A model generated the notes under the pieces. The model was not told where the DNA came from and did no database searches. It was given only the letters and a program-made list of their open reading frames with translations. From the NCBI RefSeq assembly GCF_002150805.1, contig NZ_MTBA01000004.1, forward strand, positions 1,100,095-1,164,094: a DNA stretch of 64,000 bases. The letters run 5' to 3'. The position numbers and the translations under genes were made by a program. The DNA is from Oceanospirillum sanctuarii. GTDB taxonomy: Bacteria > Pseudomonadota > Gammaproteobacteria > Pseudomonadales > Halomonadaceae. Shown here piece after piece: positions 17,759 to 28,211 of the stretch. How positions within the stretch are numbered: the first letter of the stretch is position 1; every line of letters starts with the position of its first letter.

Positions 17759-19390
17759 TTAAACGATAGGCGTATCTTCAACATCCACCCGATAACGGGG
17801 AAAGATCAGGCTGAAGCGTGCTCCGCCAAACTCATCACTACGATCCACCATAGCGCCACCCTGATGCCAATAAGTGATTCGGCGCACAATAGACAAGCCT
17901 AAACCATAACCACCGGATGCCCGGGTTCGACTGTCATCCAGTCGGGAAAACGGGGTAAATACCCGCTCCCAATCTTCTTCCGGCACACCGGGACCATCAT
18001 CTTCCACATCAATCCGGAAGCTGTCCGCATCAACATAGCAGCTTATCTGAACCTGACTTTCCGCATAACGGCAGGCGTTGCTGACCAAATTCTGAACTGC
18101 CCGCTGGAAGTAGCGGACTTCAACATCAGCATCATCACCCACCGATGGATTACGGTGAATAACTTTCAGCTCCAGTTCAGGCTTGAGCACACGTAAGCCA
18201 TTGACCACATCATCCAGCAACGGCATGACAGCCGCACGCTCATAATGCAGGTGTAAAGTTTCCTGCCCCAGACGGGCGTAGGTCAGAATCTCATCAACCA
18301 GCTCGTCCAGCTCCTGAATATCACTGTCGATGCCCTTCAGCTGCTTCTGAGCAAAAGGATCGTCCACCATATCCTCGATCATCTGCATACCAAAACGGAT
18401 ACGGGCAACGGGCGTACGCAGCTCATGAGAAACAGCATGGATCATCTCCTGCTGTGTTTTCAGCAGTTCCTGAACCTGTTTTGCCATAGTATTAAAGGCG
18501 CGGGCAAGGCGAGCAACAAAGTCATCGCCGTCAACACGAACCCGGGTACTCAGATGACCTGCAGCAATTCGACTTGCAGCCTGTTCTACTTTTTGCAGAC
18601 GGTGTTCGAGCATGCGCACTGAGAGATAAACACCACTACCGGACAACAATAAAGCAACCAGCGCAATCGCGGCCATCAGAACCAGAGGATAAGGATCAAA
18701 CATACCTACAGGCCCGACTTTTAACAGGCGCTCGTCATCCAGTTGCGCGTAGGCGACTACAGCCCGACCACTTTCCATAAAGGAGAGAATCGCCTCTCCC
18801 TCTTCAAGCTGTTGCTGTTCAATACGATCAAGATCAACATCCGCTGCCGGAATCAGAGATACAGGGTAAGCAAAATGAGGATTGGTTTCGGAAAGCACCT
18901 GCGATGCAGGGTAGTCATAACCCCGGATCACCTGCCGGAGGAGATCCACAGAGGCCCTGGCATGTTGTTCAGACAAGCGGGGGATCAGGCCTTTCACCAG
19001 TAAGTGGCTTTCAGGATCGAGATAGCGATAAACAATCAGCTCACGCTCAGTACGCCCCTGCAGTAACAGAATACGATTTTCACGCAGACGACGTAGCTGC
19101 CAGCTGTCCAGCGGTTCATCCTCTACCCGGGTGACAGAGAGCTTAATGTTCAGCTTGGTACTGGTTTCCATCAGCCAGCTGACACGAGCGGATTCCTCCT
19201 GTTGCTGCCAGCCTTTACTTAGCAGATAGAAGGTACCTGAAGCTAACTCTTCCCGATATTGCTCAACACGAACATGGTTGATCAGAGAGGTGGCACCAAC
19301 CGCCAGTACGATAACCAATAGCATCGCCAGCAGCATGTGCAGATAAACACGGATAAAGATGCTGTTAACCCGAAGAGCGTTTAGAGGCAT
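17759..19390 (-). CDS. rstB: Sensor histidine kinase, RstB-like
   Basis: This is a membrane histidine kinase of the EnvZ/RstB type. It has one helix near the N-terminus (HMLLAMLLVIVLAVGATSLI), a periplasmic RstB-like sensor of about 190 residues and a second helix (MAAIALVALLLSGSGVYLSV). HAMP follows, then the phosphorylated His322 in HELRTP, the N box NLVSNACRYA and the ATP-lid motifs DDGPGVP and GGYGLGLSIV. I set the start at the ATG at 19390 (543 residues); the frame runs open to 19465, but that stretch overlaps a terminator hairpin. The partner regulator gene is directly upstream, 189 bp away, with hairpins between. RstB-type kinases sense Mg, acid or envelope stress; the signal here is unknown. 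Confidence 0.85.
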   Translation of the reverse strand: MPLNALRVNSIFIRVYLHMLLAMLLVIVLAVGATSLINHVRVEQYREELASGTFYLLSKGWQQQEESARVSWLMETSTKLNIKLSVTRVEDEPLDSWQLRRLRENRILLLQGRTERELIVYRYLDPESHLLVKGLIPRLSEQHARASVDLLRQVIRGYDYPASQVLSETNPHFAYPVSLIPAADVDLDRIEQQQLEEGEAILSFMESGRAVVAYAQLDDERLLKVGPVGMFDPYPLVLMAAIALVALLLSGSGVYLSVRMLEHRLQKVEQAASRIAAGHLSTRVRVDGDDFVARLARAFNTMAKQVQELLKTQQEMIHAVSHELRTPVARIRFGMQMIEDMVDDPFAQKQLKGIDSDIQELDELVDEILTYARLGQETLHLHYERAAVMPLLDDVVNGLRVLKPELELKVIHRNPSVGDDADVEVRYFQRAVQNLVSNACRYAESQVQISCYVDADSFRIDVEDDGPGVPEEDWERVFTPFSRLDDSRTRASGGYGLGLSIVRRITYWHQGGAMVDRSDEFGGARFSLIFPRYRVDVEDTPIV

Positions 19391-19462
19391 CACGTGAAAG
19401 GAATCCCGGTTTGTTAAAAAATATCCGGCCGGAAAGTTAAGCCGAAAGGCCTGAACGAAAAA

Positions 19463-19572
19463 CACGGCAGAGAAACCTTATCTGCCGTGCTGTAAACGAG
19501 ATCACTCAGACCGCGTATCTGACATCCTTTATAAAGGATGCTAAAACCGCCAAAGCATCCCTCTTCGGCGGC
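19463..19572 (-). terminator. Three hairpins between response regulator and kinase genes
   Basis: Reading along the minus strand, a 9-bp stem plus TTTT (19546-19572) follows the regulator stop. Next comes a perfect 18-bp palindrome CATCCTTTATAAAGGATG (19523-19540). A third hairpin with a CACGGCAGA stem is followed by TTTTT (19463-19492). Two of the three look like intrinsic terminators. They would reduce kinase expression relative to the regulator or force a separate kinase promoter. Confidence 0.7.
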
Positions 19573-19579
19573 TTCAAGG

Positions 19580-20299
19580 TTATACCTCTTTTACAAAGAG
19601 ATAACCCTTGCTGCGAACTGTTTTAATACGACGCGGGTGCATAGGGTCATCGCCCACTTTCGGGCGGATACGGGATACACGCACATCAATCGAGCGATCC
19701 TGACCGTCGTACTCAATACCACGCAGCGCGGTAAAGATCTCCTCACGGGTCAGTACACGACCGGCGTTGGATGCCAGCAGCCACAGCAGATCAAACTCAG
19801 CACTGGTCAGATCGATGCTTTCGCCACCCAGCCAGGCTTCACGCATCGCGTTATCAACCACCAGATTACCAAACTGCAGACGGCTGTCATCGCTCTCTTC
19901 CAGTGCCATTGGCTCTTCCGAACCACTTACCCGGCGCAGCAGCGCACGAACACGAGCCAGCAGAACACGAGGGCGTACAGGCTTGGAGATATAATCATCT
20001 GCGCCCATTTCCAGACCAACTACCTGATCCATATCATCAGTACGGGCAGTCAGCATCAGAATCGGACCGCTGTATTCAGGACGAACGCGACGACAAACAC
20101 CCAGACCATCTTCACCCGGCAGCATCACATCCAGAATGACCAGATCCGGCTTCTCATTCAGAATACGATCGACTGCACGGTTACCGTCACCCTCAACGTC
20201 AACATCAAAACCATTGCCCTCAAGGTATTCTCGGGTCAGGGTCGCCAGTCGCTCATCATCTTCAACGATCAGAATTCGGGAAGTTTCTTGTGTATCCAC
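19580..20299 (-). CDS. rstA: OmpR-family response regulator, RstA-like
   Basis: The 239-residue regulator has an N-terminal receiver with the acidic pair in IVEDDERL, phosphorylated Asp57 in VILDVMLPGEDG, Thr in LTARTDD and Lys106 in ISKPVRPR. The C-terminal winged-helix domain binds DNA (LTSAEFDLLWLLASNAGRVL, RSIDVRVSRIR). The sequence is closest in feel to RstA, and the downstream kinase fits RstB. Its targets cannot be read here. Confidence 0.88.
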   Translation of the reverse strand: MDTQETSRILIVEDDERLATLTREYLEGNGFDVDVEGDGNRAVDRILNEKPDLVILDVMLPGEDGLGVCRRVRPEYSGPILMLTARTDDMDQVVGLEMGADDYISKPVRPRVLLARVRALLRRVSGSEEPMALEESDDSRLQFGNLVVDNAMREAWLGGESIDLTSAEFDLLWLLASNAGRVLTREEIFTALRGIEYDGQDRSIDVRVSRIRPKVGDDPMHPRRIKTVRSKGYLFVKEV

Positions 20300-20979
20300 G
20301 GGATGCTCTCTACGTTATTGCGGCAGCTTGCGCAATTAGCTACCGGCTTCTTTCGTCACATTCTACGGAGCAGTCAGGCTGCTTCGTGTCCATTTTCTCG
20401 CTCAATGGCGACTTTAAAGGGTATTTTTTATGTACTTTTCGGGACAATACCCTTCTTTTTTATGTATTTAATCATAACGTATCTGCACATACAGTTACTA
20501 TGCCTTCATAATAAGATAGCTCAATTTACGTCCTATAAATTAGTTCACCTTGACTCACAGCAAACTGAAAAAATTTTCTTCTTTTCCTCTTGAAATTCCT
20601 GCAAAGCCTCTGGAAAAAGAGCTTGGACGTAAGTTGGTTTTCACCCCCTGAATAAACACAAGTTACTCACAAGTTATCCACTTGCAGAGATTAAAAAACA
20701 ACATTATCTTGTGCCCACACTGCACAGCACCCCCATATATAGGGGTCAGGCATAAAATGCAGCACAATTCAACCTAAGCCCTTGTTATCAGCGATATTTC
20801 CGGATTTGATCCGGTTTTTTTGTTTTAACAGGCTCTGTCCACACTCAGAGCAGGGACTTACAGAGGTATGTGCTGCAGGCAAAGATTCCGCACTACTGCT
20901 TCAATAGGCGGTAGTGCCATACAGACAGCGATCTTCTAAACCCAAGATCAAAGATTAACTATAAGCAGGCATTTTCAGC
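20300..20979. other. 680-bp intergenic region upstream of nrdA
   Basis: This is the divergent control region between rstA and nrdA. It holds the tandem NrdR-type boxes listed separately, an AT-rich stretch near 20440-20590 and a DnaA-box-like TTATCCACT at 20674-20682. I see no supported gene. A long nrdA leader of about 200 bases is likely if transcription starts near the NrdR boxes. Confidence 0.5.
20699..20745 (+). promoter_or_regulatory. Tandem NrdR-type boxes upstream of nrdA
   Basis: Two 16-bp elements each match the NrdR consensus ACACWATATWTWGTGT at about 11 positions: 20699-20714 (core TTATCTTGTG) and 20730-20745 (core CATATATAG). Their equivalent bases are exactly 31 bp apart, the three-helical-turn spacing known for NrdR box pairs. 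They lie about 235-280 bp upstream of nrdA. Repression of nrdAB by ATP/dATP-loaded NrdR is the expected outcome. Confidence 0.6.
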
Positions 20980-23865
20980 ATGGCACAGGACACCACTACC
21001 AACGCAGCGCTTAGCAATCTGCAGGTGATGAAACGTAACGGCGATCTGGTCGCGTGTGACCCAAGCAAAATCTCCGTTGCGATGAGCAAGGCCTTTATCG
21101 CTGTTGAAGGCGATAGCGCTCAGAACTCCAGCCGTATTCACGAGCTGGTAGATTCTTTCACAAAGAACATTATCGAAACCTTCCAGCGCCGTATGCCTGC
21201 TGGTGGTGTCGTTCACATCGAAGACATTCAGGATCAGGTTGAACTGGTTCTGATGCGTTCCGGTGAGCAGAAAGTTGCCCGTGCTTACGTTCTGTACCGT
21301 GAAGAGCATTCCCGTCTGCGTGCTGCTGAAGCTCAGGGTATCTCTAACCCGCACCCGACGATCAATGTAACTCATCCTGATGGCAGCAAACTGCCTCTGG
21401 ACCTGGGCCGTATCGATACCGTTGTGAGCGAAGCCTGCGAAGGCCTGGAAGAAGTTAACAAAAAGCTGATCATCGATGATGCCCTGAAAAACCTGTACGA
21501 CGGTGTACCGGTTGATGGCGTATCTACTGCTCTGATGATGGCAGCCCGTACTCTGGTTGAGAAAGAGCCAAACTACACCTACGTAACGGCACGTCTGCTG
21601 CTGGACAACCTGCGCCGTGAAGCCCTGAGCTTCCTGAAAGTTGCAGATGAAGCCACTCAGCACGAGATGGCAGATCTGTATCCGAAAGCCCTGACCGCTT
21701 ACGTTGCCAAAGGTATTGAACTGGAGCAACTGGATCCTGCGCTGGCCGACTTCGATCTGGCCGCTCTGGGTGCTGCCATTCAGCCTGAGAACGACAACAA
21801 CTTCACCTACCTGGGTCTGCAGACACTTTACGATCGTTACTTCCTGCACTGTGAAGACGTTCGCTATGAGCTGCCTCAGGTGATGTTCATGCGTGTGGCG
21901 ATGGGTCTGTCCCTGAACGAAGCCAACCGAACCGAACGCGCGATTGAGTTCTACAACCTGCTGTCCAGCTTCGACTATATGGCGTCTACGCCTACCCTGT
22001 TCAACTCAGGCACCCGTCGTCCGCAGCTGTCTTCCTGCTACCTGACTCACGTTCCGGATGATCTGGAAGGTATCTACGGCGCTATCAAAGACAACGCACT
22101 GCTGTCCAAATGGGCTGGTGGCCTGGGTAACGACTGGACTCAGGTTCGTGCGCTGGGCTCTTACATCAAGGGCACCAATGGTAAATCTCAGGGTGTTGTC
22201 CCTTTCCTGAAAGTGGTTAACGACACCGCTGTAGCCGTAAACCAGGGTGGTAAGCGTAAGGGTGCGGTATGTGCGTATCTGGAAAGCTGGCACCTGGACG
22301 TTGAAGAATTCCTGGATCTGCGTAAGAACACCGGTGATGACCGTCGTCGTACCCACGACATGAATACGGCGAACTGGGTTCCGGATCTGCTGATGAAGCG
22401 TGTGTTCGAAGATAAAGAGTGGACTCTGTTCTCTCCATCCGACACTCCGGATCTGCACGACCTGTACGGTAAAGCTTTTGAAGCCCGTTACGAAGAGTAC
22501 GAGCGCATGGCAGAAGCGGGTCAGATGCGTCTGTTTAAGCGCATTAAGGCGAAAGACCTGTGGCGTAAGATGCTGTCTATGCTGTTCGAAACAGGTCACC
22601 CTTGGATCACCTTTAAGGATCCGTGCAACCTGCGTTCCCCGCAGCAGCATGCCGGTGTTGTGCACTCGTCAAACCTGTGTACCGAGATCACGCTGAACAC
22701 CAGCAAAGACGAAATCGCAGTATGTAACCTGGGTTCTGTGAACCTGGCGCAGCACGTGAAAGACAATGGCGAACTGGATGTGGACAAGATCCGCAACACA
22801 GTAACCACCGCCGTTCGCATGCTGGATAACGTGATCGACATTAACTACTACGCGGTTCCTCAGGCCCGTAACTCAAACCTGAAACACCGTCCGGTAGGTA
22901 TGGGCATCATGGGCTTCCAGGATGCACTGTACAAAGCGAAAACCGCTTACGCCTCTGAAGAAGCCGTAGTATTTGCTGATCGCTCTATGGAAGTCGTGAG
23001 CTACTTCGCCATTAAAGCGTCCAGCGATCTGGCAGCAGAGCGTGGCCGTTACGAAAGCTACGAAGGCTCTCTGTGGAGTCAGGGCGTACTGCCGATCGAC
23101 TCTCTGAGCAACCTGATCGAAGCCCGTGGCGAGAAGTTTATCGAAGTGGATACTTCCAGCACGCTGGATTGGGATTCACTGCGTACTGTTGTTCGTGAGC
23201 AGGGCATGCGTAACTCTAACGTGATGGCGATTGCACCGACAGCAACCATCTCTAACATCTGTGGCGTGTCTCAGTCCATCGAGCCGACCTATCAGAACCT
23301 GTACGTGAAATCGAACCTGTCCGGCGAGTTCACCGTAGTAAACCCATACATGGTTCGTGATCTGAAAGAGCGCGGCCTGTGGGATGAGGTGATGGTTAAC
23401 GACCTGAAATACTATGACGGCTCTGTACAGCCGATCGACCGTATCCCGGACGATCTGAAAGCTCTGTACTCCAACGCCTTCGAAGTTGAGCCTAAGTGGC
23501 TGGTTGAAGCGGCAAGCCGTCGTCAGAAGTGGATCGATCAGGCGCAGTCTCTGAACCTGTACATCTCCGGCGTTAACGGTAAGAAGCTGGACGTAACCTA
23601 CCGTATGGCCTGGTTCCGTGGTCTGAAAACCACTTACTACCTCCGTGCAATGGGTGCATCTACCGTTGAGAAATCCACCGTTGACCGTGGTACTCACAAC
23701 GCAGTATCCAGCGGCGCACCAGCAGCAGCTCCTGTTGCGGCACCAGCGGCTGAGCCAGCTCCGGCAGCAGCACCTGTTAAGGATGAGTTCGAACTGTCCG
23801 GTGAAGCAGCCGCTGTTCCTATGGCCTGCTCTATCGACAACCCGGATTGTGAAGCTTGCCAATAA
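20980..23865 (+). CDS. nrdA: Ribonucleotide reductase class Ia, alpha subunit
   Basis: NrdA reduces ribonucleoside diphosphates with NrdB. At 961 residues it is about 200 longer than E. coli NrdA, like the Pseudomonas enzyme. The extra N-terminus has a full ATP-cone (about 10-110) and a second, degenerate cone region (about 127-215). Active-site residues are present: C353 (LSSCYL), N565-L-C567-x-E569, C582 (VCNLGS) and the radical-path pair Y886-Y887. After an Ala/Pro-rich linker near residues 908-928 the tail ends C-E-A-C-Q, carrying the cysteines reduced by thioredoxin or glutaredoxin. nrdB follows after 263 bp. Confidence 0.97.
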   Translation: MAQDTTTNAALSNLQVMKRNGDLVACDPSKISVAMSKAFIAVEGDSAQNSSRIHELVDSFTKNIIETFQRRMPAGGVVHIEDIQDQVELVLMRSGEQKVARAYVLYREEHSRLRAAEAQGISNPHPTINVTHPDGSKLPLDLGRIDTVVSEACEGLEEVNKKLIIDDALKNLYDGVPVDGVSTALMMAARTLVEKEPNYTYVTARLLLDNLRREALSFLKVADEATQHEMADLYPKALTAYVAKGIELEQLDPALADFDLAALGAAIQPENDNNFTYLGLQTLYDRYFLHCEDVRYELPQVMFMRVAMGLSLNEANRTERAIEFYNLLSSFDYMASTPTLFNSGTRRPQLSSCYLTHVPDDLEGIYGAIKDNALLSKWAGGLGNDWTQVRALGSYIKGTNGKSQGVVPFLKVVNDTAVAVNQGGKRKGAVCAYLESWHLDVEEFLDLRKNTGDDRRRTHDMNTANWVPDLLMKRVFEDKEWTLFSPSDTPDLHDLYGKAFEARYEEYERMAEAGQMRLFKRIKAKDLWRKMLSMLFETGHPWITFKDPCNLRSPQQHAGVVHSSNLCTEITLNTSKDEIAVCNLGSVNLAQHVKDNGELDVDKIRNTVTTAVRMLDNVIDINYYAVPQARNSNLKHRPVGMGIMGFQDALYKAKTAYASEEAVVFADRSMEVVSYFAIKASSDLAAERGRYESYEGSLWSQGVLPIDSLSNLIEARGEKFIEVDTSSTLDWDSLRTVVREQGMRNSNVMAIAPTATISNICGVSQSIEPTYQNLYVKSNLSGEFTVVNPYMVRDLKERGLWDEVMVNDLKYYDGSVQPIDRIPDDLKALYSNAFEVEPKWLVEAASRRQKWIDQAQSLNLYISGVNGKKLDVTYRMAWFRGLKTTYYLRAMGASTVEKSTVDRGTHNAVSSGAPAAAPVAAPAAEPAPAAAPVKDEFELSGEAAAVPMACSIDNPDCEACQ

Positions 23866-23879
23866 GCTTCAGGGAATAT

Positions 23880-23941
23880 CAGCGAAAGGCACTGCAGCCT
23901 TTCGCTGACCGCAAGGATGCGGTTGCTCCGGCTTAGCCGGA
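23880..23941 (+). repeat. Cluster of three hairpins between nrdA and nrdB
   Basis: Three stem-loops follow the nrdA stop in tandem: CAGCGAAAGGC with its complement (23880-23907), CCGC-N6-GCGG (23909-23922) and TCCGGC-TTA-GCCGGA (23927-23941). None has a T run. They look more like mRNA-protecting or processing structures, or a small REP-like element, than terminators. Confidence 0.55.
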
Positions 23942-24128
23942 ACACAGAAAACCGCATCGACTTACCACAGTGCTTTTATAAAGCTCCGGAACCCGAGGGC
24001 TGAAAAAATGGAATTACTGCAAGCCCTGTGGCAAGTCAATGTGATACCTGACTCAGGTAAAAACACTTTCGACTACACTGTATAAATTATCAGTGCGACT
24101 GATTAAGAAATTTTAAGAGGATCTCACC

Positions 24129-25370
<1,242 letters not shown>

Positions 25371-25478
25371 TCCCCGCTTAGCCTGTTTCAGCGCGAAAGC
25401 GTTTCGGGATCTCAGTTCCCACCCTCTGTGCCAGCTGTGATCAGCGGCTGGTGCAGAGTCCTATCTGAAGGCTTTGGC

Positions 25479-26078
25479 CTAACCCTTTTCAGATTCTCCC
25501 TTCCAGGCCTGTACCACTTTTTCCCGCATCTGAGCCGCACTTTGCTCAACACAATCATGGGCAAAATTACGCCAGTAACCCTGTATCAGCGCCTCTTCCA
25601 CTTCAACACCTGATGCTAAGTTTTTCCATGCCGGAGGCAAGCCGTGCAGATGGGAGATAAAACCACCCGCTTTATCAGCCGTCAGATAACGTACCCGACC
25701 TATGCCGGAGAGAAGAATCCGACCGCTGCACATCAGGCAGGGCTCAAGACTGACATAAAGCGTGAGTTCACGGCGATCCAGATGGGCAAACTCCGTTTCC
25801 AGCCGATCCAGCAACTCCATCTCCGCATGACGCTGACTTTGATAACCGGATCTCGGCTCAGATAGCTCAGCTGCATCCTGCAGAAAAACCTGATTGCGCG
25901 CCACACAAACCAGCTCATCCTCTTCATTAACCAGAACAGCGCCAACGCCATAATTACCAGCTTTTATAGCCAGATAAGCCTGTTCACAACACAGATGCGC
26001 CCAAAGATCATCCCGCAGGGCATTGGGCGGCGTGTTGTCTAATCGCTGTTTCAAAGCTTCAAGGTGGGTTAAATCCAA
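25479..26078 (-). CDS. Zinc-dependent nucleoside/nucleotide deaminase
   Basis: This 199-residue protein belongs to the cytidine/deoxycytidylate deaminase superfamily. The zinc site is complete: H84-A-E86 and P-C114-L-M-C117, with E86 as the proton shuttle. The family includes guanine deaminases, TadA-like tRNA adenosine deaminases and dCMP deaminases, and I cannot choose between them from motifs alone. It has extra residues compared with TadA (about 150-167), including a C-terminal GLPPAWKNLASG region. It converges on nrdB, so a role in deoxynucleotide supply is an attractive but unproven idea. Confidence 0.8.
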   Translation of the reverse strand: MDLTHLEALKQRLDNTPPNALRDDLWAHLCCEQAYLAIKAGNYGVGAVLVNEEDELVCVARNQVFLQDAAELSEPRSGYQSQRHAEMELLDRLETEFAHLDRRELTLYVSLEPCLMCSGRILLSGIGRVRYLTADKAGGFISHLHGLPPAWKNLASGVEVEEALIQGYWRNFAHDCVEQSAAQMREKVVQAWKGESEKG

Positions 26079-26401
26079 GGTGCGCTCTCCGTTTGTCGAT
26101 GATTTCCAACCGCCAGATTATCAACGGCTAAGATCACCCTGAAAAGCCTGCAAATATCTTTAGTCGAAGATCAAACCTTCTGGTCGGCAGAGAGCAACCG
26201 CAACATAGGCAAATGAATCAATAAGTTAGACAAACAACAGTCAATTAAAGGGATATCTAATATTAAAAAAAGTAGTACCGGATCAAGGTTCTTAAGTATT
26301 TACTCCTATACAATATCGCCATTACTGTTTGATTACATAAAAATAACAAGATCTTACAAAGACCCAGAATCCCAAATGACTAGCTAAGGACCTGAACCAA
26401 A
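26079..26401. other. 323-bp gap before the Cache chemoreceptor
   Basis: AT-rich region between the divergent deaminase and chemoreceptor genes. I see no gene and no clear sigma-28 flagellar promoter or sigma-54 promoter. AAGGA lies before the chemoreceptor ATG. Confidence 0.5.
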
Positions 26402-28024
26402 ATGGAAATCCGTCACTGGCCTGTGGCTCGCAAACTCGCACTGCTTATCGGGTTGCTGTTCGCTACACTGACTCTTATTGAACTGAATTCCCTCTACCGT
26501 TTATATGATGAACTGCTTGCTGCCCGTAAGGTGCAGGTTCAGGAGCAGGTTCAATCTGCTTCCAGCCTAATCCAGCACTACTACAACAAGAGTGCTGAGC
26601 TGGGTGAAACCGAAGCTAAAAAGCAGGCTTTGGATGCCATCTCATCTCTTCGCTACGGCAAAAACGGTTATTTCTGGATCAACGATATGCAGCACAAACT
26701 GGTGATGCATCCGATCAAGAAAAATATCATCGGCAAAGACATGACCAATATTAAGGACGCATCCGGCAAACTCCACTGGCAGGAGATGGTCAATGTGGTG
26801 CGCTCTCAGGGTGAAGGCTTTGTCGATTACACCTACAAAGGTCCACAATTTGATAAGCCGGAAGATAAGGTTTCTTACGTTAAAGGTTTCAAAGAATGGG
26901 GTTGGGTGATCGGCAGCGGTGTATATCTGACCGATGTTGCAGATATTTTCTGGGCAGCACTGACCGAATCTGCCATGTTCCAGATCGTACTTTTCAGCTT
27001 GGCGATCTGGGGCAGTATTGTCATGGTACGTAATATCACCCGCCCGCTGAACCGCATGCTGGAAACTGTTCGCTTTATCGCCGCAGGCGATATGACTCAT
27101 ACCATCGACCTGAAACGCCGTGATGAGATCGGTCAGCTGGCCGATGAGGTGGATGCCATGACCCGCTCACTGAAAACCGTACTGACCGATGTAGAGCTAG
27201 CAGCAGAACAGCTGCGTTCCCACACCGGAGCCATGAGCCAGAACAGCGAAGAAACCCGCAACGGCATGGATCGTCAGTTCAGCGAAGTGGATAAGCTGGC
27301 ATCCGCCATGACAGAAATGTCCTCAACGATTCAGGAAGTTGCCCGTAACGCTACCGATACCGCGCAGGCAACCCGGGAAGCGACGCAACAGGCCCAGACC
27401 GGTCAGGACGAAGTTCGCCAGACCGTTAATACTATTGAGCTACTGTCTCAGCATGTTTCCGAAGCCGGTGGTGTGATGGGCAAACTCAGCGAACAAACCG
27501 ACAAAATCGGCGAAGTGATCAATGTGATCCGCGAGATCTCTGACCAGACTAACCTGCTGGCTCTGAACGCGGCCATCGAAGCTGCCCGTGCCGGTGAGGC
27601 CGGTCGTGGTTTTGCCGTGGTGGCAGATGAGGTCCGCAACCTTGCCAGCCGCACACAGGGTTCCACCGGTGAGATCCAGCACATTATCGAGCAGCTTCAG
27701 CTTCAGGCAGCCAATGCCAACCGCACCATGGGTCAGAGCAGCGAAGAAGCTCATAACAGTGTTTCTCAGATGGTTCAGGCCGGTGCAGACCTCGATGCTA
27801 TTGTTGAACATATCCGCCATGTCAGCGATATGAGCACACAGATCGCATCCGCTGCCGAGCAGCAGGGATCTGTTGCCGAAGAGATCAACCATAACCTGTT
27901 TGATATCCGTACCATCTCTCAGGATGTGCTCGATCGGGCTGCCACCATCGCTCTGAGCAGTCAGGAAATCGCCAGCATGGCCGACAGCCTCAGCCAGCGC
28001 CTGAGCCGCTTCCGCCTGAGCTAA
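26402..28024 (+). CDS. Methyl-accepting chemotaxis protein with single Cache domain
   Basis: This 540-residue chemoreceptor has a first membrane helix at about residues 11-30 and a periplasmic single Cache domain at about 35-185 (KNGYFWINDMQHKLVMHP, WGWVIGSGVYLTDV). The second helix is near 192-212, HAMP follows, and the cytoplasmic signalling hairpin has the tip [20 protein letters not shown] at its conserved place. Single Cache domains of this type often bind carboxylates or other small acids. It has no C-terminal CheR-tether pentapeptide and ends RFRLS. The gene stands alone, followed by a terminator. Confidence 0.93.
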   Translation: MEIRHWPVARKLALLIGLLFATLTLIELNSLYRLYDELLAARKVQVQEQVQSASSLIQHYYNKSAELGETEAKKQALDAISSLRYGKNGYFWINDMQHKLVMHPIKKNIIGKDMTNIKDASGKLHWQEMVNVVRSQGEGFVDYTYKGPQFDKPEDKVSYVKGFKEWGWVIGSGVYLTDVADIFWAALTESAMFQIVLFSLAIWGSIVMVRNITRPLNRMLETVRFIAAGDMTHTIDLKRRDEIGQLADEVDAMTRSLKTVLTDVELAAEQLRSHTGAMSQNSEETRNGMDRQFSEVDKLASAMTEMSSTIQEVARNATDTAQATREATQQAQTGQDEVRQTVNTIELLSQHVSEAGGVMGKLSEQTDKIGEVINVIREISDQTNLLALNAAIEAARAGEAGRGFAVVADEVRNLASRTQGSTGEIQHIIEQLQLQAANANRTMGQSSEEAHNSVSQMVQAGADLDAIVEHIRHVSDMSTQIASAAEQQGSVAEEINHNLFDIRTISQDVLDRAATIALSSQEIASMADSLSQRLSRFRLS

Positions 28025-28087
28025 GCAAGAGCACCGGATCTGTCCTATTCTGGAATTGGGACGCGCTGTAAGATTCCCCTTGCAAGG

Positions 28088-28114
28088 AAAACGGTGACGC
28101 TTTGTCACCGTTTT
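28088..28114 (+). terminator. Terminator after the Cache chemoreceptor
   Basis: AAAACGGTGAC-N5-GTCACCGTTTTT forms an 11-bp stem with a T run, about 65 bp after the stop. Confidence 0.85.
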
Positions 28115-28211
28115 TCCGTTAAAGCGCATCAGAAACTCAGGTATCATAGCCGCCATCAGCGTCATCCAAAGGATGGCGGCCTATCGATATTTAGTGCCGA
28201 GATACAGGGAT

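Noticed and set aside
19538..20593. A 351-codon plus-strand frame over rstA
   Set aside because: Antisense to a complete response regulator with all receiver residues.
20674..20682. DnaA-box-like TTATCCACT upstream of nrdA
   Set aside because: One mismatch and a single copy. nrdAB is DnaA-regulated in E. coli, but one imperfect box is not enough to call.
26079..26401. Flagellar sigma-28 promoters before the chemoreceptor genes
   Set aside because: I looked for TAAA-N15-GCCGATAA upstream of all six receptor genes and found no convincing match.
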